From an uncultured bacterium (GTDB lineage: Bacteria > Planctomycetota > Phycisphaerae > Phycisphaerales > SM1A02), in NCBI GenBank assembly GCA_903891095.1, contig CAITDI010000047.1, positions 1-41,738 of the forward strand: DNA of 41,738 bases, in the 5' to 3' direction. Under the pieces are notes generated by a model. That model was not told the DNA's origin, did not search any database, and saw only the letters and a list, made by a program, of their open reading frames with translations. Of the stretch, positions 7,045 to 13,148 are shown in pieces. How positions within the stretch are numbered: position 1 is the stretch's first letter; every line of letters begins with the position of its first letter. The position numbers and the translations under genes are program-made.

Positions 7045-8016
7045 TCACGATCGCCAGGACACCGGCTCCGACAACTGCGGGCCCGTCTCACGCAGAATCG
7101 CGACGGTCACGAAGATCGCGGTCGCGATGCCAGCGATCCACCCTGCCTCGATCGGCAATCCCGCAGCAAGGAGCCAGGCGGCGGCGACGAGGCTCTTCCA
7201 CAGGCTTCCGTAGCGAAGCAGTTTGTCGCTGACATTGGGGCCTCGAAGGCGCCGGAGCTTCCATGCGCCGAAAGCGGCACAAAGCAGGACGGTGGCGGCG
7301 GGGGCCGCGAGGAGCCTGGCATCGGGCCACTGGGGAAGCAGTGCGCCTTGGTTGCGCTCCGTCGCCAGCACGAAGAGAACCGCGGTCCAGAACACCCAGC
7401 CAGCCGCGCCGATAGCGGTTGACCCTCGCGTCAACTTAGGACGCTTTTCGCCCAGGACGTACGCAAGTGCTCCGAGGCCCATCGTTTGGCTCATCGCGAG
7501 CCAGATGGGAAGCAGGGCCCGTGTCTCAATGCAAGGGACAGACATGGACAGAGCCGTCGCAAGGCCGGCGAGCACTATTCCAAGCGCAGGGACATGCTTG
7601 GCGAAGGCGTCGTAGATGAGGATTGCGACCGCAAGTGCGATCGCGCATGCCATTGCAGCCGACCCAAACGGGATCGTGCCGAGGAATCCGAGGCAGAGCG
7701 CCACTGCGGCCAACTGTGCCGCCCGATGCGGCCGAAGGTCGCCAGCGGGCAGGGGCCGATCTGGCGCGAACGCACGGTCGTGTTTGGCGTCGAGGAAATC
7801 GTTGAGGGCGGCGCCGAAGGCAAGGAAGCCAACCGCGATGAGGGCCCCGGCGACCAAGACCTCCCACAGCGGAAGCGTCGAAGCAGCGGAATCGGCAAGG
7901 TCGGTGTCGTTGCGGACCAGGAGAATCGCAAGCCAGACGTTCGCGACCGCGCCGAAAGCCACGGGGAGGCGGGAAACCTCGACGGCGGCAAGAACTCTGC
8001 GAACGATGCGGCGCAT
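7045..8016 (-). CDS. UbiA family prenyltransferase
   Basis: 323 aa integral membrane protein with about eight or nine hydrophobic helices. The first Asp-rich motif, NDFLDAKHD at residues 72-80, followed by RPLPAG, binds the prenyl diphosphate through magnesium. The second, YDAFAKH with hydrophobic flanks, matches the YDxxxK region of the superfamily. UbiA enzymes move a polyprenyl chain onto an aromatic or sugar-like acceptor in quinone, heme or lipid synthesis. The acceptor cannot be deduced here, and no quinone genes lie next to it. The start at 8016 is the first Met before the helical core; an upstream Met at 8100 would read through repeat sequence. A TACGAT box lies 8 nt upstream. Confidence 0.85.
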   Translation of the reverse strand: MRRIVRRVLAAVEVSRLPVAFGAVANVWLAILLVRNDTDLADSAASTLPLWEVLVAGALIAVGFLAFGAALNDFLDAKHDRAFAPDRPLPAGDLRPHRAAQLAAVALCLGFLGTIPFGSAAMACAIALAVAILIYDAFAKHVPALGIVLAGLATALSMSVPCIETRALLPIWLAMSQTMGLGALAYVLGEKRPKLTRGSTAIGAAGWVFWTAVLFVLATERNQGALLPQWPDARLLAAPAATVLLCAAFGAWKLRRLRGPNVSDKLLRYGSLWKSLVAAAWLLAAGLPIEAGWIAGIATAIFVTVAILRETGPQLSEPVSWRS

Positions 8017-8024
8017 GGGCGGAG

Positions 8025-8030
8025 ATCGTA
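8025..8030 (-). promoter_or_regulatory. candidate -10 box for the UbiA-type gene
   Basis: Minus-strand TACGAT with 8 nt to the ATG at 8016, slightly off the 6/9-nt spacing of the other leaderless candidates. Confidence 0.35.
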
Positions 8031-8063
8031 CGGGGATCGGGGCTGGCTGCACGCCTGATCGCA

Positions 8064-8078
8064 CATGCCTGTCCCTTC
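8064..8078 (-). repeat. dispersed repeat GGACAGGCATG (exact copy, extended)
   Basis: Minus strand GAAGGGACAGGCATG, in the 112-bp gap between the divergent UbiA-type gene and ribH. The same 15-mer recurs exactly at 21796-21810, and its complement opens the pair at 6982-6996. Confidence 0.9.
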
Positions 8079-8113
8079 TCGTGGCGGCGCAAACCCTCAC
8101 CCCGCTTCCTCAC

Positions 8114-8119
8114 TACGAT
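8114..8119 (+). promoter_or_regulatory. -10 box of near-leaderless promoter for ribH
   Basis: TACGAT followed by 9 nt and ATG at 8129; no Shine-Dalgarno sequence. Confidence 0.45.
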
Positions 8120-8128
8120 GTCCGCCCC

Positions 8129-8620
8129 ATGCAAACAGCAGTTCCATTGACCGCCAGCGCCCGCGGGCTCCGGGTCGGCATCGCCACCAGCCGCTACCAC
8201 ACCGAAGTGACCGGTCGGCTGCAGCAAGGCGCCGTCAAGGCATTTCTGGCCGCTGGGGGCGTCGACTCCGACCTCCTGCTCGTCGATGCTCCCGGCTCCT
8301 TCGAGCTCGTGGCAATCGCCCAGGCCCTCGCGTCCCGCGCGGACCTCGACGCAGTGGTCTGCATCGGATGCGTCCTGACCGGCGAGACCACGCACGACCA
8401 GTACATCTGCCAAGCCGTTGCCAACGGTCTGGGCGCGATCAACGCCACGCTCGGCAAGCCCGTTGCGTTTGGCGTGCTGACCTGCCAGAACCTCGAGCAG
8501 GCGGCCGCCCGAGCTGGCGGCGCCAAGGGCAACAAGGGCGAGGAAGCCATGAACGCCGCGATCATCGCCGCGCAGGCCGTGGCTCGCGTGCAGAAGCTTC
8601 CGCTCGGGAGGCCGGCATGA
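8129..8620 (+). CDS. ribH: 6,7-dimethyl-8-ribityllumazine synthase
   Basis: 163 aa, typical length. The enzyme condenses 5-amino-6-ribitylaminouracil with dihydroxybutanone phosphate to lumazine, the last step before riboflavin. Motifs: VGIATSRYHTEVTGRL at the N-terminus (RYH where RFN/RFY is usual), VDAPGSFELV at 52-61, GCVLTGETTHDQYI at 80-93 with His89 as the likely catalytic histidine, and GVLTCQNLEQAAARAGGAKGNKG at the C-terminus, which holds the phosphate-binding and 'N-K-G' loop. Its stop overlaps the nusB start (ATGA), the widespread ribH-nusB pairing. Confidence 0.96.
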   Translation: MQTAVPLTASARGLRVGIATSRYHTEVTGRLQQGAVKAFLAAGGVDSDLLLVDAPGSFELVAIAQALASRADLDAVVCIGCVLTGETTHDQYICQAVANGLGAINATLGKPVAFGVLTCQNLEQAAARAGGAKGNKGEEAMNAAIIAAQAVARVQKLPLGRPA

Positions 8621-9141
8621 GTGGCGAAGACCTCGAATCCCGCCGCGTCGGCCGTGTTCGACCCGCGCGCCGGTTCGCGCTGCTTGCGCTCTACCAGTTC
8701 GACTCTGGCCTCGCAGGTGACCTCGATGCCGTGCGCGAGTCGCTTGAAAGCGCGGCGGAGATCGACGAGTTCGGTGAGATGCCTGACCACAGCACCGCCG
8801 CCGCGCGCGTCGCCGCACGCGATGCCGATGCTGCTGCGGAACGCGCGAAGGCGATCGAGGACGGCATTGGATTCGCTTCGCTCGTATGGGAGTACCGCAA
8901 GGACGCCGATGCCGCGGTGAAGCCCTACACCGCCGAATGGCCCGTGCACCGCCAGCCTGTCGTCGACCGGAATGCGCTGAGGCTCGGCTGGTATGCGTTC
9001 ACGCACGCAGGTGATCCGGTCGCGATCGCGATCGACGAGGCCGTCGAGCTCGCGAAGACGTTTTCCACCGAGAAATCAGGCGCTTTCGTGAACGCTGTCC
9101 TCGACCGCGTTGCGAAGTCCGGCATGGCGGGATCCGCCTGA
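8617..9141 (+). CDS. nusB: transcription antitermination factor NusB
   Basis: 174 aa. Signature NusB pieces are RRFALLALYQFDSG near residues 18-31, and the C-terminal VDRNALRLGWYAFTH followed by VAIAIDEAVELAKTFSTEKSGAFVNAVLDRVAK, the conserved 'D.ekS..FVNgvLd' core. NusB with NusE binds boxA RNA and helps processive rRNA transcription. It is about 30 residues longer than average because of an Ala/Asp-rich middle insert (AAARVAARDADAAAERAK). The ATG overlaps the ribH stop as ATGA, and the TGA shares a base with the ftsY start (TGATG), so the three genes should be translated in a coupled way. Confidence 0.93.
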   Translation: MSGEDLESRRVGRVRPARRFALLALYQFDSGLAGDLDAVRESLESAAEIDEFGEMPDHSTAAARVAARDADAAAERAKAIEDGIGFASLVWEYRKDADAAVKPYTAEWPVHRQPVVDRNALRLGWYAFTHAGDPVAIAIDEAVELAKTFSTEKSGAFVNAVLDRVAKSGMAGSA

Positions 9142-10076
9142 TGGGTCTGTTCCGCTCCGCGCTCGACGCGATCAAGAAGGGCCTGCAGAAGACCGCCGAG
9201 GCGATCGGCGGACAACTTCGCTCCCTGCTGCTCGGACGCACGCTGAGCGAGGAACTGATCGATCAGATCGAGTCGCGCCTGATTGCCGCCGATGTCGGCG
9301 TGAAGGCCGCGCGCGAGCTGGTCGACGGTCTGCGGAAGGAGTTCCGCTCAGGAACGCTTTCACGTGGCGAGGATGCGCTCGAGTACCTGAAGAAGAGCCT
9401 CAAGGCGCGCTGGCCGAGCATGGAAACGTCGGGCGCTCGCGCGATCGCCGTCGCGCCGCAGAAGCCGACGGTCGTGCTCGTCGTCGGCGTCAACGGCGTC
9501 GGCAAGACCACGAGCGTTGCCAAGATCGCGCGCAGCCTGAAGGACGAGGGCCGCACCGTGCTGCTGGCCGCCGCCGACACGTTTCGCGCGGGCGCTGTCG
9601 CGCAGCTGACCGTGTGGTCGGAGCGGCTCGGCATCGAGATCGTCAAGGGCAAGGCTGGGGCGGATCCCGCGGCGGTTGCGTTCGACGCGGCGGATGCGGC
9701 GATCGCGCGCGGAGTCGATGTGCTGCTCGTCGATACCGCGGGGCGCTTGCACACGCAGGACAACCTGATGCGCGAGCTCACGAAGATCCGCAACGTGCTC
9801 GCGAAGAAGATTCCCGGCGCGCCGCACGAGGTTCTGCTGGTGCTTGACGCGACCAGCGGGCAGAACGCAGTGCAGCAGGCGAAGTTCTTCGGCGCGGCTG
9901 CGGGCGTCACGGGGATTTTCCTCGCGAAGCTCGACGGAACGGCGCGCGGCGGCATCGTGGTCGCGATCCGCGAGGAGCTCAATGTTCCGGTCAAGTTGAT
10001 CGGCGTCGGCGAGCGGCCTGAGGACGTCCAGCCCTTCGATCCGGACCGCTTTGTCGAGGCGATGTTCTCGGAGTGA
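9141..10076 (+). CDS. ftsY: signal recognition particle receptor FtsY
   Basis: 311 aa. This is the NG-domain core of FtsY with almost no acidic A domain, starting MGLFRSALDAIKKGLQKTAE, an amphipathic membrane-targeting helix. GTPase motifs: G1 GVNGVGKTTS at 116-125, DTFRAGAVAQL at 146-156, G3 DTAGRLHTQDNLM at 198-210, G4 AKLDGTARGG at 262-271, and the closing GVGERPEDVQPFD. FtsY docks ribosome-SRP complexes at the inner membrane and exchanges paired GTP hydrolysis with Ffh. It is the third gene of the overlapping ribH-nusB-ftsY unit. AKLDGTA rather than TKLDGTA is a common G4 variant. Confidence 0.97.
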   Translation: MGLFRSALDAIKKGLQKTAEAIGGQLRSLLLGRTLSEELIDQIESRLIAADVGVKAARELVDGLRKEFRSGTLSRGEDALEYLKKSLKARWPSMETSGARAIAVAPQKPTVVLVVGVNGVGKTTSVAKIARSLKDEGRTVLLAAADTFRAGAVAQLTVWSERLGIEIVKGKAGADPAAVAFDAADAAIARGVDVLLVDTAGRLHTQDNLMRELTKIRNVLAKKIPGAPHEVLLVLDATSGQNAVQQAKFFGAAAGVTGIFLAKLDGTARGGIVVAIREELNVPVKLIGVGERPEDVQPFDPDRFVEAMFSE

Positions 10077-10179
10077 GTGGGTTTCGGGGCAATCTGCGCG
10101 GAAAAACCGGCAGCGGCGGCTAACATCGGCGCCTCGTTGCGCCATGTCGGCGAACGAGGAACCATCGAGAGCTCAGCTC

Positions 10180-10848
10180 ATGGGCACGCATTCGGTCCAT
10201 ACCACACGATTCGGCAGAGTTCGGCGCGGCTTTACGATCGTCGAGATGCTTGCCGTGATCGGCGTGATCGGCGTCCTGATGTCGATCATCGTGCCGTCCA
10301 TCGCCAACGTGCGGCGCGAGGCGCTCTCCGTTTCTTGCCAGGCGAACCTTCGGCAGCTGCACGCGGCCATCGATGTCTACTCGACCATGCAGCGTGGATT
10401 GCTGCCGATGTGCGACTTCCTGCCTGCGGCGACGCCGAATGGGCCGGTGGGCGGACTGGTGGACGTGCTGGGCAAGACCGTTGAACGCGACTGCAAATGC
10501 TGGTTCTGCGCGGCGGATGACGATGTCGACGGATCGCTCGCGGCGGGAACGAGCTACATGTACATGCCCGGGTTGCTGCGCTACGCGCCACAGGTGCAGA
10601 TCCAGGTCGGCGCGCTGATGATGGCCTCGGCCGGCAGCGGGCTGACGGATCGTCAGCGCGAGCGTCAGCGGCGCGATGCGGAGGCGAAGCTCGTCGGCGT
10701 GCTGTATGCACGGAGCCCGCGCACGTTCGCGGTGCTTTACGACAGCCAGGACAGGCATCGCATCGGCTCGCGCAATCCGCGCAACGCGGTCTACATCGAC
10801 GGAAGCGTCAGCGTGATGCGCGATGCAGAGGAGACGGCTGAACCGTGA
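10180..10848 (+). CDS. type II/IV pseudopilin-like protein with prepilin leader
   Basis: 222 aa from the ATG at 10180. Residues 15-40, beginning RRGFTIVEMLAVIGVI, form a class-III prepilin signal: cleavage between Gly17 and Phe18, Glu at position +5, then one hydrophobic helix. The following VRREALSVSCQANLRQLHAAIDVYSTMQRG resembles the DUF1559/GspG-like planctomycete pseudopilins. The later DGSLAAGTSYMYMPGLLRYAP and YIDGSVSVM match the 'H...NV...DGSV' style ending of that group. Such proteins are cut by PilD-type peptidase and assembled or membrane-held. GAGAG at 10167-10171 supports this start; an in-frame ATG at 10144 is the alternative. The next gene follows after 16 nt. Confidence 0.78.
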   Translation: MGTHSVHTTRFGRVRRGFTIVEMLAVIGVIGVLMSIIVPSIANVRREALSVSCQANLRQLHAAIDVYSTMQRGLLPMCDFLPAATPNGPVGGLVDVLGKTVERDCKCWFCAADDDVDGSLAAGTSYMYMPGLLRYAPQVQIQVGALMMASAGSGLTDRQRERQRRDAEAKLVGVLYARSPRTFAVLYDSQDRHRIGSRNPRNAVYIDGSVSVMRDAEETAEP

Positions 10849-10864
10849 GCAGCGGGGCGAATGC

Positions 10865-11608
10865 ATGAGCTTCATCCAATCCATCACCGACGCAAGGGAC
10901 AGGCTTGACACCGCGATCAGCGACTCATGGGAGCATCGCCGGCGCGAGTTGGGCATGGCGATGGGCGGGGTCCTTCTGGCCGCGCTGCTGGGTGCTGGTG
11001 TGTATTGGTGGGTCGAGATCCGATTCCGTCCGCCGCCATCGATCTTCGACTCGCCTGTCGACGACGTGCTGGGCTACTTCGCGTTGGACGACTTCTCCAA
11101 GCTGCCTATCGACGAGCGCATTCGCTTCCTGCGCGAGCTCGCGGACCGGTTCCGCAAGGGCGACCAGCAGGAAAGCGCGCTGATGGCCTCGTTTTTGGCT
11201 GGGCTGTCGGGCCCGGCCCGCGAGCAGGCGACGCAGAACGCCCGCTTGCTGGCAAAGGACATACTTGCGCAGGGTGCTGACGAGTACTTGAAGCTCCCAG
11301 AGAAGGATCGCGGCAAGTACATCGATGATTGGATGGTCAAGTGGATGAAGACCGGCGAGCGCATCGCCACGGGAAAGGACGGAGAGAAGTCCGACGAGCA
11401 GCGACTGGCCGACATGCGGGCTCAAGGAGAGCGCGGGCGTCAGCGAGCGGGTTCCACGCCGTCGAACGAGATGCCGAGCTTGACCGAGGATGGCGCGGTC
11501 CGGTTCCTCGATTTCTGGGGCAGCGACGTCGAGAAGGCATCGAGCCCCAGGGAGCAGGGACAGATTGTTCGGTTCCTAGGCGATGTGCGGAAGCGTTTTG
11601 GGGGTTGA
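10865..11608 (+). CDS. single-pass membrane protein of unknown function
   Basis: 247 aa; family not recognised. A short cytoplasmic N-terminus (about 30 residues, DARDRLDTAISDSWEHRRRE) precedes one transmembrane helix (MAMGGVLLAALLGAGVYWWVE, near residues 32-52). The rest is a charged, helix-rich domain with FALDDFSKLPIDERIRFLRELADRFRKGD and a Gly/Arg-rich stretch before FLDFWGSDVEKASSPREQGQIVRFLGDVRKRF. It directly follows the pseudopilin-like gene and is probably co-transcribed, so a role beside that pseudopilin is possible but not shown. The ATG at 10865 starts after a GGGGCGA stretch; an in-frame ATG at 10823, inside the pseudopilin gene, is less likely. Confidence 0.7.
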   Translation: MSFIQSITDARDRLDTAISDSWEHRRRELGMAMGGVLLAALLGAGVYWWVEIRFRPPPSIFDSPVDDVLGYFALDDFSKLPIDERIRFLRELADRFRKGDQQESALMASFLAGLSGPAREQATQNARLLAKDILAQGADEYLKLPEKDRGKYIDDWMVKWMKTGERIATGKDGEKSDEQRLADMRAQGERGRQRAGSTPSNEMPSLTEDGAVRFLDFWGSDVEKASSPREQGQIVRFLGDVRKRFGG

Positions 11609-11636
11609 TGCGCGGGTGCGATGCACGATGCATCGA

Positions 11637-11653
11637 GGACAGGCATGTCTGTC
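11637..11653 (+). repeat. dispersed repeat GGACAGGCATG, downstream flank of the RAYT-like gene
   Basis: Exact GGACAGGCATG at 11637-11647. It extends into GACAGGCATGTCTGTC (11638-11653), a 16-bp palindrome with one G-T wobble. It lies in the 242-bp gap between the membrane protein and the 3' end of the RAYT-like gene and points toward that gene. Nothing else recognisable is in the gap (11609-11850). Confidence 0.85.
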
Positions 11654-11850
11654 GTTCACGGATGCAAACACCTGCGAACAGCACAGACAGCGCGCAGCCG
11701 GTCGATGCGCTGAGATTCCACATTCGCCGTTGTGAGTGTTGATCGGTGGCGTGGAATGAGCGATGGGTGTGGCGCTGTGCGCGCTGCGACGGCGCACGGG
11801 ATCGTGGTCGGACCGTGCCGAGTCGATTCCCAGCTGCGATATGCGTCGCT

Positions 11851-13020
11851 CTAGCGCAGCGTACGAAGCGGGATCGCCACCAGCCGGGGCTTGCCTCTAC
11901 GCAGTGCCTCGCGTGCGATTGAAACTGGGCTGCCGTAGCAAGATCCGCGTGGAACCATCGCGTCGTCGTCCGGTTCAGCCGTGCTGAACTCATGGTGGAA
12001 CGCCGTTCCGATGCCGGCTTGCGCATCGCGCCACCATGAAGACAGCCGCGCCGCAGCGGCTGACGCAAGAGCGCTCGCTGTGCCCAGCGCCACACGTGCT
12101 TGACTGATTGCGCGCCCAACAGCTACTGGCTGGATTGCCGGGATACGGCCGGGCTTTCCGTTGCGGGCGACCCGACCGACACTATCCACCCGGTCGACGT
12201 AATCCACGAGTGACCTGCGTGCCGTGAGATAGCGTGGCAGCGGAAGTGGCGGACGCTGGTGGTGGGTCTGCAAATCTAGGTAGGGGCACGCGCTGAAGGG
12301 CATCGCTGGCGTCCACCTGACACTCTGCAACACAGCGATAGCGTTTTCATTGCCATTCGCTTCTCTGATGCTCGCGTCGCGTGCCGCCTGGCAGAGTCGA
12401 TCCCATTGCGTGCGGGCCGAGGTCCAGACGCTGCCGGGAACAGACTCGGCGGCACATGCTCGGACCTCATTCAGCTCGATGTAAGTCGACACCTCAAGCA
12501 GTGCTCGTTCGTCGAGAACTCGAGGTGACTTGTAGCGTCCCTCCCAGAAGTGCCCGGTCACTCCATCCTCGCGGTTCCACAACCTTGCGCAGGGCTCCTT
12601 GAGCAGCCGATGGAAGAAGCCGAGGCTGCTGAGGTCTCTTCGGGCATCTCGAATCCTCGCTGGGCTAGCGAGCAGGGCGTTGATGTCTTCAAGAGTCGGT
12701 TCCGACTGCGCCGGGCCTGATGAACGGGTTCTCCCTCGTCGATTGGGAAGCAGGCTCAGGCGGCGAAATGCCACTTCGCGATCGGACCAGTCCCGGACCA
12801 CGTCTGGCCGGATGCCGAGCAGCAGGTGCAGGTGATTCTCCATGACGGCGAACGAGATCACGTCCACCGCGGCAAACCGTGTGAGGAACTCAAGGCGTGC
12901 GACGACCCACGCGCGGCGCGCAGGATCGGCGATGAGAGCTTCCCTGCGCACGCAACGCGATATGCAGTGATAGACGCCGGGGCTTTCGGCGTCGACGATG
13001 TCGGATCGACGAGTGGTCAC
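11851..13020 (-). CDS. REP-associated tyrosine transposase (RAYT/Y1 IS200-like) protein
   Basis: 389 aa from a GTG start. VYHCISRCVRREALI at the N-terminus and DVISFAVMENHLHLLL at 53-68 carry the HUH metal-binding pair His63-Leu-His65. GHFWEGRYKSPRVLDERALLEVSTYIELNEVRA follows, with Tyr180 in the place of the catalytic tyrosine (YI..N.VRA). These are the hallmarks of the TnpA_REP/RAYT branch of Y1 transposases, which nick single-stranded REP repeats and are usually single-copy domesticated genes. Length exceeds the usual 150-300 aa because of a C-terminal extension (residues about 230-389) that is Arg/Ala-rich. The start is supported by TAGGTT 6 nt upstream. Inward-facing copies of the GGACAGGCATG repeat sit on both sides. 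Confidence 0.88.
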   Translation of the reverse strand: MTTRRSDIVDAESPGVYHCISRCVRREALIADPARRAWVVARLEFLTRFAAVDVISFAVMENHLHLLLGIRPDVVRDWSDREVAFRRLSLLPNRRGRTRSSGPAQSEPTLEDINALLASPARIRDARRDLSSLGFFHRLLKEPCARLWNREDGVTGHFWEGRYKSPRVLDERALLEVSTYIELNEVRACAAESVPGSVWTSARTQWDRLCQAARDASIREANGNENAIAVLQSVRWTPAMPFSACPYLDLQTHHQRPPLPLPRYLTARRSLVDYVDRVDSVGRVARNGKPGRIPAIQPVAVGRAISQARVALGTASALASAAAARLSSWWRDAQAGIGTAFHHEFSTAEPDDDAMVPRGSCYGSPVSIAREALRRGKPRLVAIPLRTLR

Positions 13021-13026
13021 CGCTTG

Positions 13027-13032
13027 AACCTA
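13027..13032 (-). promoter_or_regulatory. -10 box of leaderless promoter for the RAYT-like gene
   Basis: Minus-strand TAGGTT, 6 nt before the GTG at 13020. Confidence 0.45.
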
Positions 13033-13125
13033 CACGGCTCAGGAGCTCGCCCTTGAAATCACGCACTTTTTCGGACAATCGCCATTGTTTTTCGGCCGGT
13101 GTGGCGGCTCGCGGTTCGTTCTTGC

Positions 13126-13140
13126 GATGCCTGTCCCTTC
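13126..13140 (-). repeat. dispersed repeat (one mismatch), upstream flank of the RAYT-like gene
   Basis: Minus strand GAAGGGACAGGCATC, differing from the consensus only in the last base. It lies 106 bp upstream of the RAYT-like start and faces into the gene, so it is inverted relative to the copy at 11637. It sits 9 bp beyond the 3' end of the helicase gene. Confidence 0.85.
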
Positions 13141-13148
13141 GCCGGGTT

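Noticed and set aside
8016-8100. UbiA-type gene starting at the Met at 8100
   Set aside because: The extra 28 residues are translated through the dispersed repeat and are not hydrophobic; the Met at 8016 starts at the helical core.
10144-10848. Earlier ATG (10144) as start of the pseudopilin-like gene
   Set aside because: It adds 12 residues before the usual short basic leader and lacks a ribosome site; the ATG at 10180 has GAGAG at a good distance. Some doubt remains.
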